NCBI GenBank assembly: GCA_030674185.1
Contig: JAPXFY010000015.1
Location: forward strand, 28,952,685-29,016,684
Source: Monoplex corrugatus
Lineage: Eukaryota; Mollusca; Gastropoda; Littorinimorpha; Ranellidae
Direction of reading: 5' to 3'
Length of the DNA stretch: 64,000 nucleotides
Each line of letters starts with the position of its first letter. Positions within the stretch are counted from its first letter, which is position 1. Position numbers and translations under genes: made by a program. This document shows, one piece after another, positions 1 to 12,326 of the stretch. The notes under the pieces were generated by a model, which saw only the letters and a list, made by a program, of their open reading frames with translations, was not told the origin of the DNA and searched no databases.

Positions 1-704
1 ACACATACTGTGTACCCCTAAGGAAACACTCCACTGTACAGCAGGATATTGTCAAGCTTCCTTTTTCTTTGCCACATGGTTTTGCACTAATGATTAATTC
101 CTCTTTAGTACTGAAATAATAGTTTATGCTGGCAGATTTCCTGAGCTGTGCAAAATTCAAATGCTGGCATTGTCTGACATAAGTGAGTAACAGACAAACG
201 GCAGTGAAACAACCAAAGCTAGCTTTGTAGAAAATAACACACAACCACCCATATCCACACTTACACACGCATGCATGCACATATGCACACACACATGCAC
301 ATGCATGCATACACACACGCACACATGCATGCAGAGTCTTCCCTTTCTTGGAATGGGTGGGTAGCACCAGTTCATTATTGACACTCTGTGGTGCCTCTTT
401 GTTACCCTCAAATGCTACTATCTATGTCATATGATGTTGGCAGAATGGAATGTGTATTTGAAACACACTGTTTGTGATCATGTGGAAACTTTTCATTGTT
501 ATTTCTGGAAAATCATCTGCAAGTATACTTGCAATGTGTACTGGCTTGATAGATCATATGCTGTGAGCATACTCACAGAGTGTGAGTAAACTGTGTGTTG
601 CAAAAACGTTCAGATGGGCAGCCAACAGGCCAGTTTTATTTTGCCGGCTGGGATTGAATATGAGACATCAGATCTGGAGTCCACAGAGCCAGCCAGTCTG
701 CTAA

Positions 705-778
705 CTCTGTGCATGGGGGTTGAACCCATGATCTGTGCATTATTGGCATAATGCTGTAACCAGCTGAGGTAATGGGCC
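705..778 (-). repeat. tRNA-Ile-like pseudogene or SINE head
   Basis: Read on the minus strand, the stretch starts GGCCCATTACCTCAGCTGG and continues to GGGTTCAACCCCCATG. This resembles tRNA-Ile(AAT), with an A box (CTCAGCTGG) and a B box (GGTTCAACCCC). The anticodon arm is altered and the 3' acceptor strand does not close on the 5' strand, so it is not a working tRNA. The sequence beyond (about 630-700) carries a second B-box-like piece, so this may be the head of a SINE. Confidence 0.5.
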
Positions 779-1244
779 ATGCTAAAAACTGTGGATTATA
801 ACACACTGTATGTCACATTTATCATTCTGTTCTGTTTTGTTGAGTTTAAAATCCTACCACTTTCGGAGTATATGAGGACTAGCTAAAAGAATGTTGCTCA
901 AAGAAGCCTCAAAACATTTTGGTTGCACTGTGAGATACCGATGCTATTCAGATTCTCTTGACCACATTTATGAAGAGGCAGGTCAGACTAATAGCATTGA
1001 TGATGACCACTATTTCACCATTGAAATCTTAAAAAGTCACTATTTTGCAGTAGATGATATTTACATTTTTGATTTTTTTAAAAGAACATTTGCAGTTTGA
1101 TTGGTAGTTACTGCTGGTGACAGGACGGTTAACCCCTTGGCTAACATATGCACATGTAGCTGGGATTTACATTTTTTTCTGATATTGTGCATGTCATGTA
1201 CATTGCATTGAAGGGAAATAGTTGTATGCTCTTTCCCAGAATAA

Positions 1245-1470
1245 GAAAGAGGTGGACTTCATGTCACCATAAGTGGGCTTCATGTTAACACAAGGGGTTG
1301 GACTTCATGTTACTGTAAATGGACTTTATGTTAACATAAGCGGTTGGACCTCATGTTACTGTAATTGGACTTCATGTTAACCATAATGTTACTGTAAGTG
1401 GACTTCATGTTATCATAAGGGGTTGGACCTCATGTTACTTATGTGGACTTCATGTTACCGTAAGTGCTCT
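1245..1470. repeat. Degenerate minisatellite (GGACTTCATGTTA units)
   Basis: GGACTTCATGTTA-type motifs, followed alternately by a short ACTGTAAGT-like or ACATAAGGGGTT-like spacer, recur about nine times with drift. No coding content was seen. Confidence 0.75.
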
Positions 1471-1589
1471 ATTATATATTGGAAAGCTGCCAAGACATTT
1501 TGAGATAACAGAAGATAAACATTGCATGTAGGTGAATTGTGTTCAGATATTGCACATGGATTAAATCATTGATAGGGAATGATCAGTGG

Positions 1590-1665
1590 CCAGTCATTGT
1601 GAAATAGTGGTTAGGACAACAAGCTACTGACTGGAAGGTTGTACGTTAAAATCTCTGTCCTGCCA
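1590..1665 (+). repeat. tRNA-derived SINE relic
   Basis: TAGTGGTTAGGACAACAAGC resembles an A-box region, followed about 30 nt later by a decayed B box (GGTTGTACGTTAAAATC). This spacing and the TAGTGGTTAGGA start are typical of tRNA-derived SINE heads. Confidence 0.45.
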
Positions 1666-1728
1666 GTGTCTTTGAGTTGAGCAGGAATATTGTACCTCTT
1701 TGAACCCTTCCTGTTTTTCTGTGGTTCA

Positions 1729-2165
1729 GGTCAGGGTCAAATGGTCAAGTTCTCCCAGGGCACTTTCATTAGTTCTTCTATCTGTCCATTTGACACATGG
1801 TAGTTTCCAATAAAACCACATCTCTGCTGCCTCAATTCTTCTGGAATCAGTTTTTCTCAGAATCCAGGCTTCGCAGCCATAAATCATGTCTAACTCCGCT
1901 GTGGATGTTGAAAAATTTTCGTTTTGACTGTTCCATCTAATTCTAGCCATTTGGTCTTTATATAATAGGCAGTTATTGAAATGAGATGTTTAGGAAAGCT
2001 AATTTTGACCATTGGGTTGATAGCTATGAAGGTAACAAAAGCTTCTTCATCAGTGCTTTTTATTTTCTTTCTGAGTATTTTTTGCCTCTCTTGGATCTGT
2101 AGCCTGCCTGGCCGTCATATAGTTCTTATTCTATCTTGGGCTTCAATCTGTTGAGAATAATTGTG
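1729..2165 (-). mobile_element. RTE-like LINE relic (RT)
   Basis: The minus strand carries decayed reverse transcriptase. Near 2165 it reads IILNRLKPKI and QAGYRS, then after a deletion IYGCEAWILRKTDSRRIEAA and EMWFYWKLPCVKWTDRRTNE. These match the C-terminal RT segments of the + strand RTE copies at 5956-6651 and 24960-25028. Several stops and frame breaks are present. Confidence 0.75.
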
Positions 2166-2660
2166 TTACTGGTATTGTGGTTTTGTGCTGTTCATTGTTT
2201 CTCATTCTCTGTTTATTTTCTGTGTATTGATCTTTTCTGCTGTAATTGTTTATTTTACATCTGTTGGATAATTAACAATGCTTGACACTTTATAAAATCT
2301 ATTATCCTTTTTATCTTGACGTAGTTCAGAGTTCTGACGTTCATTCTGGAAATTTCATGAAGATGTTACAGAAACTGAGAAATTGAAATATTTTAATGAA
2401 ATTAGAGAAGTTATGAGTATTTTAATGAAATGCTTATTTGTTACTTACAGTATTACCACCTTTAGCAGCAGTCAAGTCGAAGTTTCAGATCCTGTGTTGT
2501 AGTGATGTTCCTCACAAAGCAATTGGCTACTGATCAAAAGGTCTGAAGAGTTAGGAAGCAGGTTTATGTTGTGGCTACAAGAAATATATATGGACAGCAA
2601 GATGATAGGGATGCTTTGAAAAACAGGATGAAAGCTTGTGTTTTTGTGTGCTGTGTTTAG

Positions 2661-2745
2661 TTCCGTGATGAGGTGTTCTGGTTTCCACACAACCTGGACT
2701 TTCGTGGTCGTACTTACCCCTGTCCACCACACTTCAATCACTTAG
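2661..2745 (+). CDS. POLRMT: POLRMT exon ([20 protein letters not shown])
   Basis: The acceptor is ctgtgtttag and the donor gtcagt. The exon has 28 codons plus 1 nt and reads [20 protein letters not shown] followed by CPPHFNHL, a block conserved among mitochondrial RNA polymerases just N-terminal of motif A. The final G joins GC of the next exon to make the Gly of NHLG-SD. This is the most 5' exon I could recognise. Confidence 0.93.
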
Positions 2746-3067
2746 GTCAGTGCTGTTTCCCTTTGGCCTTAATATATTGCTAGTGTGCATGTATTTGTTC
2801 ATTCTTTCATTTAATGCCTTTTCACTGTAAATGATTTTAGACCGTGTGTGTGTGTGTGCGTGTGCGCGCGTGATGGACTCTGAATGTGTTGCATCATTTT
2901 ATCCATATGTTCAGTTAAGTTTTACATGTGCTTTCGCAATTACCAGTTGATTCTTGACTATACCTGATTGATTTTTCAGTTTTATTTTACTGCTAAAAAT
3001 TAATGTGTATATCAGTTGCTCTTCTGCTATCAGTAAAGAATTTCTGAATGCTTTTATTTATCAATAG

Positions 3068-4085
3068 CAAAAACAATACCAGGCACAGACTGCAAGAGTG
3101 ATCACAATCCTGTAATGGGAAGATTTAGGCTGAAACTAAAGAGGAAAAAAAAAAAGAAAAATAGCATCAATCTTGGACTCATGCAAAATTTGGTGTTTAT
3201 GTTCAAAACAAGTTCATTGCTCTGAAGAATGTTTGCAAAATTTGGTGTATATGTTCAAAACAAGTTCATTGCTCTGAAGGATGTTTGTGACAGTGAGGAA
3301 CAGTGGACAAATTTGAGAAACTCGATAAATGAAGCTTGTGAAGAAATCCCTAGAGTTGAAGGAAAAGCAAAGAAGAACTGAATGACAGAAGAAATTTAAG
3401 GCTTGATGGATGAACAGAGGAGGGTAAAGGGAAAAGAGAAAAATGCAGAAATATATATAAGGAAATTAGGAATAGATGTAATGAAGATTAGGAAGCTTGG
3501 CTAGAAACAAAGTGCAAAGGAATAGAAGACCAACACGAAACAGATCCGAAGTTTACATACAGAAATATTGAAGAAATTGCCCACAGGAGGAAGACGTGCA
3601 CATCAACTGGTTGGTTAAAATCTGAAGATGGTATGATAATTATGGAAAAAGAAAGTATTAGATAGATGGGGAGAGTACATTAAAGACTGTTCTGATAATG
3701 ACAGAAAGGAGGGACACATCATAACAAAGAACATTGAAGGACCACTATTAAAGAAAAATGAAGTTAGAGCAGTGTTGAAAAAGATCAAACTGGGAAAAGC
3801 CTTAGGACCAGAAATGATTGAGGCTCTAGACGAATTTGATATGGAAAAAGTAACAGTCCTCCTAAATAAAACTTACTACACCAGAAAAATCCCTAAAGAT
3901 ATGTCAAAATCAATTTTCATTGCATTTCCAAAAAAGCAAGAGCTTTAGAATGTGAACTCCATCATACAATCAGCTTGATGAGTCGTGTGGGAAAGATTCT
4001 ATTAAGAATAATTATGATAAGGATAAGGAACAGGATCAAAACTGAAATAGCAGAAGAACAGTGTGGGAAGGCAAAGAAATTACTG
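3068..4085 (+). mobile_element. RTE-like LINE relic (endonuclease end to RT)
   Basis: It starts in the endonuclease domain (KTIPGTDCKSDHNPVMGRF; SDH is the catalytic Asp-His motif). It passes through a linker to the RT fingers (GKALGPEMIEALDEFDMEKV, then IPKDMSKSIFIAFPKK). Frameshifts and stops occur throughout. A short direct duplication (caaaatttggtgt...gttcattgctctgaag) lies at about 3184-3280. Confidence 0.8.
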
Positions 4086-4856
4086 ATGATATATCCTTCC
4101 TAAGAACTCTCGCTTTTCCCTTTCTTTTCACAATATGTCAAGTATGACACTGGGGATTGCCGCTGAGCTAGAACAGGATGGGGATAGTTTTCTTTTATAG
4201 CTTTGTGGTCATTAGCAGCCTATGTGGTCTTGCCCTTGGCTACTTCAGCCTGTAGGGATACCGGGAATATTTTTCAGTATAAATCGTATCCTCACTTTCA
4301 GGAAATTCTTTGCTAAAATTTATTCTTTTCTGTCACTCCCTTTGTTTCTCCCTTCTTCCTGTGCTTTCTGTCATTTCTTCCTATTATTTTCTGCTTTGCT
4401 GGTCCATTCACCTGTATGTGTTTGAAAAGTTTTTATGTACTTTCTCTTAGGATTGATAATTGGGTACATGTATTAAGTGCATTTTTGGTTGGAGGGAAAT
4501 GAGATATGTGAAAGCAATCTTAAGTAATGTATGCCTGTTTTTATATGTTTAGTGTCCTTAGTTATGTTTAAATTTGTATTTGTTTTTTTGTAATCCCCTG
4601 TGTGATAAGTTGGTTGGAGTGGTCAATGCCAGGGGCATCTCCTTTGATTATGTGTGTGAATGCTTTGATGTATGTACTTAATTTTGTTTTCCTTTTTGTT
4701 GAAGTATTGTGTATGTTTTGAAAGAGTTATAGCTTTGATATGGCTCTATGCTGTCGGCTGGGCTGTAAACATAACAAACAGTTTTTCAGCTGAAAGTTCC
4801 GTGCTGAACAGCTATGGGATGTGAAGCATGACAATAAACATGTGAAGTCAGAATAG

Positions 4857-4958
4857 ATTGAGGCAGCTGGAAATGTGGTTTCTAAGAAGAATGTTAAGAA
4901 TACCATGGACAGCAAAGACAACAAATGAGACATTCTTAGAGGCAAATACAAAAAGAAC
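4857..4958 (+). mobile_element. RTE-like LINE relic, left piece of an interrupted copy
   Basis: The piece encodes MWFLRRMLRIPWTAKTTNET then FLEANTKR, the same RT C-terminal block as at 6300-6400. It stops exactly at a TTAA. The continuation (KIRKRQTIFIGHFMREG) resumes at 6683 on the far side of the TTAA element 4963-6678. Confidence 0.8.
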
Positions 4959-6682
4959 TTAACCCCTTCAGTTCCAAGTACATTGTTTTGCTAGTGTGTG
5001 CTATTTGGTGTGTGATTTTTGCATGGGTAGGATGATACTAACAAAAAATTCTAGCATGCAAATTATTGTATGAAAGTAATCAACCCTTTTTTTCTGAAAA
5101 GGAAGTGAAAAGACTGTCCATTTATGATAGTTTTAACTGTATTTGACACTTTGGTTAGTGAAGAATAGGCCATAAAATTGACATGTATAAATTTCACACA
5201 ATTTTTTGTTATGCATTATGGATTAGTAATATAAGAAACAAAATATTCGAAGAAAACATCTATATAGAAATATTGGAGATATGTCTCCAAACCGTATGTG
5301 CATATAAAGTACTGAATAGTAACACACACACAAACACCCACACACACACACTCATTCTCTCACTGCCACGCCCACTACTTTCTTCTAGTTTCCTCCCAAA
5401 CGACAGAAACACTGATAGAAAACAGAAAATCAGCAATTTTCATAACCACATGTTGCACTGGACTCTCGTGTTTGAGCTGGCCATGCATGTACTATACGCT
5501 ATAAGCAAGTTTCACTGACTAAATGTGCTGGCACATTGCCAGTAGCTGAAAGCTGTAAACAAAACTTCCATTTCCTCATCACTCTCCCTCTCCCCTCTCC
5601 CCCCATTACCCAGTCTGAAGTGTTGGTCAGTCAGAGTTCACCTAAAGCATGTCTCTATATGTGCTTTGATGATAGCTAAAACCTTTGACAACACAGTGTC
5701 TCTCTCACACCACTCGGCCCAGTCGAAGCATCGTTGTCAGCCATTGTGGAGGAAAGGTCAAAATCTCTGAGGGGGTAGTTATAACCGCTGCAGTGCAGTG
5801 AACATAGGAAAGTGTGATTGGCTGCTGACCTCATGCATAAGTCATGTAGATGGACAGAGCTTTCTGATTCGTGTGAATGGGATTCTTGATGTGATGTGAG
5901 CGTACAAATATGTTGTTGGCAAATGAGACATATTATCATTATGTATATATACGTCAAGCAAAGGTAAGGGGCTGGAACTAAACAGCAGGAAGACTAAAGT
6001 CATGGTGATCAGTAAAAAACATGAAATCCCCTCATGCAAAATAACAGCAAACGGCACAACCTTGACACAGGTTGATAACTTCAAATACCTGGGAACGATC
6101 ATTTCATCAGACGGCAGATGCACATCAGAAATAGCCGGCAGAATCGGCCAAGCCAAAACAGCATTCAAGAAGATGACAAGCATTCTTACCAACAAATGCC
6201 TATCAATTAACGTCAAGAAGAGAGTTCTTGAATGTTATATAGAACCAATACTGTTGTACGGATGTGAGGCGTGGACAGTCAACAAACAAAGCCAGAACAA
6301 GATTGAGGCAGCCGAGATGTGGTTTCTAAGAAGAATGTTGAGAGTTCCATGGACAGCAAAGAAAACAAACGAGACAGTCTTGATGGAGGCAGACACAAGT
6401 AGATCATTCATAAGGAAGATTAGGAAAAGACAGGCAACATTTATAGGCCATTTTATGAGGAAGGGGGATTTGGAGCACCTGGTCACAACAGGAAAGCTGG
6501 AGGGAAAGAGAGCACCAGGTAGACCCAGGGAGAAAATGCTGGACGGACTTGCAGAGTGGCTGGGGACGAGGAGGCTAGGGGCAACGAGAGATAGAGACAG
6601 ATGGAAGTCCATGATCGCCAACGCCATGCGGCAGGGCACCTGATGATGATGATATATACGTCTGTGGCAGTGAAGAAGTTAA
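4959..6682. mobile_element. TTAA-flanked element (family B), interrupted by a LINE
   Basis: TTAA lies at 4959-4962 and 6679-6682, with termini CCCCTTCAGTTCC and, inverted, CTTCTTCACTGCC. On the minus strand a remnant starts MADNDASTGPSGVRETL, about 230 nt from the right end once the inserted LINE is subtracted. A second copy of the same family lies at 25029-25409. TTAA targets and a CCY-type end suggest a piggyBac-like non-autonomous element (inference). A truncated LINE (5956-6651) is nested inside. Confidence 0.7.
5956..6651 (+). mobile_element. 5'-truncated RTE-like LINE with 11-bp target duplication
   Basis: An open frame (6002-6643) encodes the RT C-terminus: VISKKHEIPSCKITANGTTL, then FKYLGTIISSDGRCTSEIAG, YGCEAWTVNKQ and GRPREKMLDGLAEWLG. 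It ends in a (TGA)n tail. ATATATACGTC directly flanks it on both sides (5945-5955 and 6652-6662), a target-site duplication. The paralogous empty site is visible in the family B copy near 25380. The near-intact frame suggests a fairly young insertion. Confidence 0.9.
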
Positions 6683-6932
6683 GATTAGGAAAAGACAAAC
6701 AATATTTATAGGACATTTTATGAGGGAAGGGAAATTTGAGTACCTAGTCAACAATAGGAAAGCTGGAGGAAAAAGAGTACCAGGTAGATCTAGGGAGAAA
6801 ATATTGGATAGTTTTGTGGAGGGGATGAGGGCAGAAAGGATAGTAGATTTACTTACCGCAACAAATGATAGATTCATATAGAGGGCCATGATCACCAACG
6901 CTGCGTGGCAAGGCACATGATGATGATGAACT
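6683..6932 (+). mobile_element. RTE-like LINE relic, right piece of the interrupted copy
   Basis: It reads KIRKRQTIFIGHFMREGKFE, then GRSREKILDSFVEG, ending with a (TGA)n tail. It continues the piece at 4857-4958. The TTAA element between them therefore inserted into an older RTE copy. Confidence 0.8.
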
Positions 6933-7196
6933 GCTTATACTTTATGCCACAACAGGGATCAAAGGATTAAAATTTCTTGATTTTTCTGGATGCGCCTGTG
7001 TTTGCATATGGCTACTCATGTATATGCCAGTCGATATTGGTTTGACTAGGGCCAGTTTATTCAACAGTCAATCATTACTTCAAAAACTAAAATTTTCTTT
7101 TGTTCATTGAAATAAAAAATGTAAATTGAGAACTTGAAAGCACCTGCTTGGTCTTGCTGTAGGGAGTGGATAAATGAAAGTGGTATTGATGTGCAG

Positions 7197-7308
7197 GCAG
7201 TGACATTACTCGCAGCATCCTGATGTTTGCCAAGGGCAAGCCACTGGGACCCCAAGGCTTGGACTGGATGAAAATACATCTCATCAATCTCACTGGTTTT
7301 AAAAAACG
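7197..7308 (+). CDS. POLRMT: POLRMT exon ([19 protein letters not shown])
   Basis: The acceptor is tgtgcag and the donor gtcagt. Entering in phase 1, it reads [20 protein letters not shown] then [16 protein letters not shown], matching the POLRMT segment after NHLGSD. An in-frame stop just upstream, together with the phase of the preceding exon, fixes the start at 7197 rather than at the second AG (7200). It leaves in phase 2 (CG|G codes for Arg). Confidence 0.92.
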
Positions 7309-7555
7309 GTCAGTATGCATCTGTTGGTGGGCACATAGGGACATTGAACACATACATTCCACGCACACGTAAACACGCTGGTTGTTTCTCTAACAAGTAT
7401 TATTTCAGTGAAATGTAAGAAAAAGAAATGGTTTTTCCCTCTCTCTGTATAAAGAAACAGGGATAAAAGAGAAATACAGCACTTTAACTCTTTTGTTACT
7501 CACTCCCGCTTTAGCGGGAGAGTACTTTCTTACTGTAAGAACTGAATTTGTTCAT

Positions 7556-8800
7556 ACTCAGACTCAGACTCAGACTCAGACTATTTATTAACCAATGAAT
7601 TAACAAAGGAATTTGATTTGGTTTTGCGTAACACACTCCCGCCATGCATACAAGACATGTGACAACATGAACAATACATAATATGAAAAATACTTGATCA
7701 AAAACACTTCAGGTACTCACACATGCCTGGGCGTGCACACCCACCCGTGCATCAAAAACAATATATAATCATACAGATAATAATGCTTGTAAACAAGACA
7801 TGAAATTTGCTAGTATGATATAAATATAACTTGACAGAAAACATCAACAGATGAGCAGCCCTTACACTCAGAAAGGAGGAGGGAATAACTAAGGAGGGGG
7901 GAGGGTGGTGGGGAGGGGGGCCGGGGAAGAAGAGAGTAGAAAGCAGAAGCAGGGGTGTCAGATAAAAGGAGCAATGGATAAGAAACAGTGTCACAAATCA
8001 TTCAGCATCTTTACAGCAGTGGGGAAAAAGCTGTGCTTCAATCGGTTGGATTTACACTTAATACTGCGGAATCTTTTGCCGGAAGGAAGAAGTTGGAACA
8101 GAGGGTTGGCTGGGTGCAGTTTATCAGATACAATAGACCTTGCTTTGCGTGTCACACGCTCCCGAAAGATATTGTCGATAGATGGGAGCTCACATCCTGC
8201 AATTTTGGAGGCGGTCTTTACAACCCTGTTGAGTCTTTTCTTGTTGTTACTGGACGCACTCCCATACCAGACAGTATTTGAGAATGTGAGTACACTCTCA
8301 ATGACAGAGCGATAAAACTGTGTCATTATTGGCGTGGTTAATCTAAGCTTTTTAAGTTGACGTAGGAAATACAGTCTCTGATGCGCTTTCTTGCAGATTT
8401 CTGATGTATTTACATCCCAAGTGACCTTGTTAGAGATGTGCAGGCCGAGAAATTTAAATGATTTAACCTGTTCAACTGTTTGGCCTTTCACTGACAATGG
8501 GGGAGTACTGGTTTGTTTTTGCGGAAGTCGATTATCATTTCTTTAGTTTTAGATACATTAAGTTCTAGGTTGTTTGCAGCACACCAGTCAACCATGTTCG
8601 CAACCTCTTTCCTGTACATTGTCTCATCACTGTTTGATATAAGACCTTCCATAGTGGTGTCATCAGAGAATTTGACTACAGTCACAGATGAGCAGTTAGA
8701 ACGGAAGTCATTGGTAAACAATGTAAATAGCAAGGGAGATAACACACATCCTTGAGGGGCACCTGTATTCAAGATAAGTTCTTTTGACATTTTGTCTTTC
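7556..8800 (-). mobile_element. L2/Rex1-like LINE, 5'-truncated RT
   Basis: The minus strand encodes RT motifs GAPQGCVLSPLLFTLFTNDF, then KFSDDTTMEGL (YADD box degraded to FSDD), NNLELNVSKTKEMIIDFRKN and SFKFLGLHISNKVTWDVNTS. It ends in LPSGKRFRS and SFFPTAVKMLN. A single-base indel in a G-run near 8506-8510 splits the frame. The 3' end is a (AGTCTG)n tail (7558-7582). The clade is inferred from recalled motif style. Confidence 0.85.
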
Positions 8801-9498
8801 GTTTCCTGAGAGATGTAAACTGTGAAAAGAGGGTACTTATATTACTGTTTCTCTATGCATTGTGGATGAATAACAAACACGACACGTGATATACGGCTGT
8901 GTACGGAACTGAAGTCGTAATAAAAATAGCATGCTTTAACAGACCTGCGTGCATGTGGTGTCGCACAGGGAGACAAAACAGTTGACCTATTGCATCACAA
9001 GATAAGCAAAATGATTACATGGACAGAGACAGCAACATATACAGCCGAAATGGAATAACGCATGCTGGTACTTACAGATTCATCTTTCTGTCATGTCACT
9101 GTCTCAATGTGAACGAAGTATCCAGTCACACAATATGTCACTGTGTCATTGTTGTCACCACATAATAGCATCAAAGCTCGAGCCTGTTGTTCCAAATATG
9201 AAGTCTCTTTCTAAACAGTTTTGCTGCAAAATTATGTTGTGACTAACATAAAACAAAAGACGGTATAGATTATAAATGCTACGCTAAGAGTTATTTACAT
9301 GTAGGGGCTGTTAGTGTCATTGTCACCAGATTGTCACAAACATATCACACAAAGGCAAGACGGGTGTGATACACTTTGAAGCAATCGTGCTGATTGCAGC
9401 AAAGGTATACTGAGCACTTTTCGCACATTATGGTTGTTTTCCTGAGTTTGAAGGGGTTGTCAGCATATCTGGTTCCTGGGTGTGCTTGGGTGCTTACC

Positions 9499-9500
<2 letters not shown>

Positions 9501-9588
<88 letters not shown>
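9501..9588. repeat. (TG)n microsatellite
   Basis: Pure GT dinucleotide tract of about 88 bp. Confidence 0.98.
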
Positions 9589-9590
<2 letters not shown>

Positions 9591-10047
9591 CAGGCGCACT
9601 TCTCTCTCTCTTGCTTGTTCTCAGTCAACAGCGTCTTTTCCAAGGGGGTATATGGAGAAGGGGTAGTCTTGGAGACTGGACTGAGTTATATTGACATTGA
9701 CAGCCACAGCAGGAAGCAGCTGTGGTAGGTCTGACAAAGAGGAAACGGTACAAAAATAACACCCTCACTGCTGTCCCATGGGAATGGAGGAAAATGTTTA
9801 TTTTTTCATAAACATGCCTTGGTGTCTTAACTGACCACACCGAGTAGAACAGGGAAACCCGCCGTAGGCAATCAGATCCAGGAATGCAGAGTATAAACAC
9901 AAGGGTGTGTCCTGTTCACCGCATAACCGTTACCGCGAGGAACGCGGGAAGCCGATAGGAAGGATAGACACAGTGCCTCCCGCTAAACTCGCCGCCGGTA
10001 ATAAAGGGTAGAGGATGGTTTTAGATTTTCAGTACTCAAAGAGTTAA

Positions 10048-10605
10048 AGAGAATGATTGGTCAAGAAATGAAGAATGCAAGAGAACAACAATGTGAAGCT
10101 ATTGAGAAAAACCATAACAACAGTAACACAAAGAAAGCTTTGAAAATTATCAAGGATGTGAACAAACAAAAGTGAAGTAAAATCAGCACATTCAAGACAA
10201 ACGAGGCAGCTGTCTCATACATGAAAAAAGACATCATAAAAAGTTGAACTGATTACTGCACTGAACTGTACAACAAGCAGAGCATAGGAGATCCAAGTGT
10301 GTTAGCTGTACAAGATTCATCAAATGAAGATGACTTCCCTTCCAAATGCTTATGAAGAAGTTGGAGCAGCAGTGAAGTCACTGAAATATGGTAAGGTAGC
10401 AGGCAGTGACAAACATCCTGTGGAATTCTTGAAACACGGTGGAGAGGCAATAACTGGAATCCTAATTGCCATCTGTAGCAAAAAGTGGCTCACATGCGAG
10501 TGACGTACTCCATGGAGCTATCACTAATCATCACCCTTTCCAAGAAAGAAAATCTCCCACACTACCAGAGTAATTTGTAGTCATATAATAAGCTATTTTG
10601 TACAT
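10048..10605 (+). mobile_element. RTE-like LINE relic (RT fingers)
   Basis: Decayed RT starts at the TTAA border and reads KSLKYGKVAGSDKHPVEFLK, then HGGEAITGILIAICSKKW and SLIITLSKKENLPHYQS. This matches the family pattern of G-x-D-x-x-P-x-E-x-x-K-x-G-G-E then I-x-x-x-x-K-K-x-N. Stops are frequent. Confidence 0.75.
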
Positions 10606-10619
10606 ATACTTCTACGCTG

Positions 10620-12326
10620 TCATGGTCTTACCTGGGTCGTCCTGACCTCTGGGAAAGGAATGGGCCTTTCCTCAGTGCCCCTTGCAAGAGGAATATTGTG
10701 GAAACTCCATGAAGAAACTCAGCAGGCAACTGGGTGTCAGATCTGTGTTCTAAAGGTGACAACCCAAACTTGGACATCATGCAACAAGCAGGACATCCTG
10801 TAGTCTGTACCAGTTGCATGGGCATTGGACTTGTTTCTTGGTCCTATTTATGGTTTTCATTTGAGGGAGCACCGCCTGCCTGGTTCCTTTCTGGTAACTA
10901 GCACATGCATTCCATGACCAGGGATGACATTCATGAGCAGAAAAAGGGACAGGGAACCGCCATCTGATTTGGGGGCAACCACAAAGAGAACAATCTAAGA
11001 ACTGCTCATGAGACACAGTATCATCATGACTGTGTCCTGCATGGAGATGTTCTTGACCAAATTCCATTTGAACACAATCCAGGCTAAGAGGAAGATTACC
11101 TGAGACCCCTTAACTACTGGCTGAGGACTGTAAATCTCCTGGAGGCACCTTGCCTCAGCATAACCCCTCTTTGAGCATACACTTGTCATTCATTGAATCA
11201 AGAGGCTTCTGTCAGGAGAGATCCCATTGCCCTAAATCCCACCATAATGGGAATCAAGTTGGAGCCACAAATGCCTTTTTCAGGACATTGGCTCATTCTG
11301 GCCCACACCCAGTCCTAAAGAATGAAATGTCAAGAGGCATCAGTTGTTGGTGTTAAATGAAAGACCTGCTGCCTTCAGCACCCACAGTTGTGTAGGTGTG
11401 GGGAACACCCCCAGACCCAACACCTACAGTCCCTTCATGCAGGCCAACCTTAAACCTGGCCTGTCAAATCCAAATATTGTGTGAGGTAGGCCTTGACAAC
11501 TGATCGTACTTTTCTTCTTTCATCCATATTTCCTCTTTCGTGTATTCCTTGCATGTCATGAGTGATTCAAGCTTACATTGCATTTATTCTACTTCCTTGT
11601 ATCTCAGAGCGCATGCATCGGTACAGTTACAAATTAACTGGTTGTGGAACTGATTCCATCTTAGATCACTCTTCAGCCCCAACATTTTCAGTCCCTTCAG
11701 CGTTTCACGAGTCCGTTGTTGATTGCTGCAGAGCCTCTTTGATAAGTCCCAGAAACAAACTGTGGGAAAAGCATGTTTTTCTGTGGTCTCAGCTGACTAT
11801 CTGAGAGCAAGTTTGACCCCATTATCCCAAACAGTAGTGTCCTAACCTTCACCCCTCACTCCCTGCACTCAAGAAAAAGCTGTTTGTGCCCCAATGAAAC
11901 CTCCTTGCTCCTTTTAAGTGCTAACTGCAGACAAGAAAATGGCTGACAACCACTCCGCAACCCATCAACTACATTCGAATATTTTGTTCTGTCATTCTAC
12001 CGAAAGGCGGGCTTCTTCATCACTCCCTCTTAAGTCATCTGATGATTGGAAGTGGAAGCAGCCTTGCCTACAAAATGTGATGGAAGATGCACTTTCGCAT
12101 CTCCATTGAGGACACCGTCTCAGACCATTAGGTCATAAATAGGTAGGGGCACAAAACCAGGTCATCTGGCCCCACAGACAATCTCTGCTCAGTTCCCAGG
12201 GTTTTCCCATTTCAGGATTTCCCCATCACACTCAAAGCGGTGCAGACTTTAAGGGGTGGAAGGTAAAGAGTGCCTCTGCCCTTGAGCATACTCAAGGGGG
12301 TTGCCCTTGCATAGGTTGTGCTTAGA
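10620..12326. repeat. Unclassified dispersed repeat, copy 1
   Basis: This long non-coding stretch shares blocks with 58380-60000. Examples are ACAGGCAA(C/A)TGGGTGTC, CATGACCAGG followed by a GG(G/C)GCAACCAC-like run, and TTGACCAAATTC or its counterpart. No TIRs, reverse transcriptase or transposase were recognised. Small ORFs here are not supported. Confidence 0.5.

Larger units (their letters stand above)
7484..10047. mobile_element. TTAA-flanked element (family H) hosting a LINE
   Basis: TTAA lies at 7484-7487 and 10044-10047. The ends CTCTTTTGTTACT and, inverted, CTCTTTGAGTACT match at 10 of 13 positions. A perfect hairpin CTCCCGC-TTTA-GCGGGAG follows the left end, and a TTTAGCGGGAG copy recurs inverted near the right end. 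Inside are a minus-strand LINE (7556-8800) and a (TG)n tract (9501-9588). No transposase was recognised. Confidence 0.55.

Noticed and set aside
705..778. Functional tRNA-Ile gene
   Set aside because: The acceptor stem does not pair and the anticodon arm is altered; only the A- and B-box regions are preserved.
891..1100. 69-codon ORF starting MLLKEASKHFG
   Set aside because: There is no recognisable family, splice context or codon evidence; it is probably chance.
1..2660. Further upstream POLRMT exons
   Set aside because: I searched for the expected block before [13 protein letters not shown] and found no matching in-frame segment with splice sites; it is probably outside the window.
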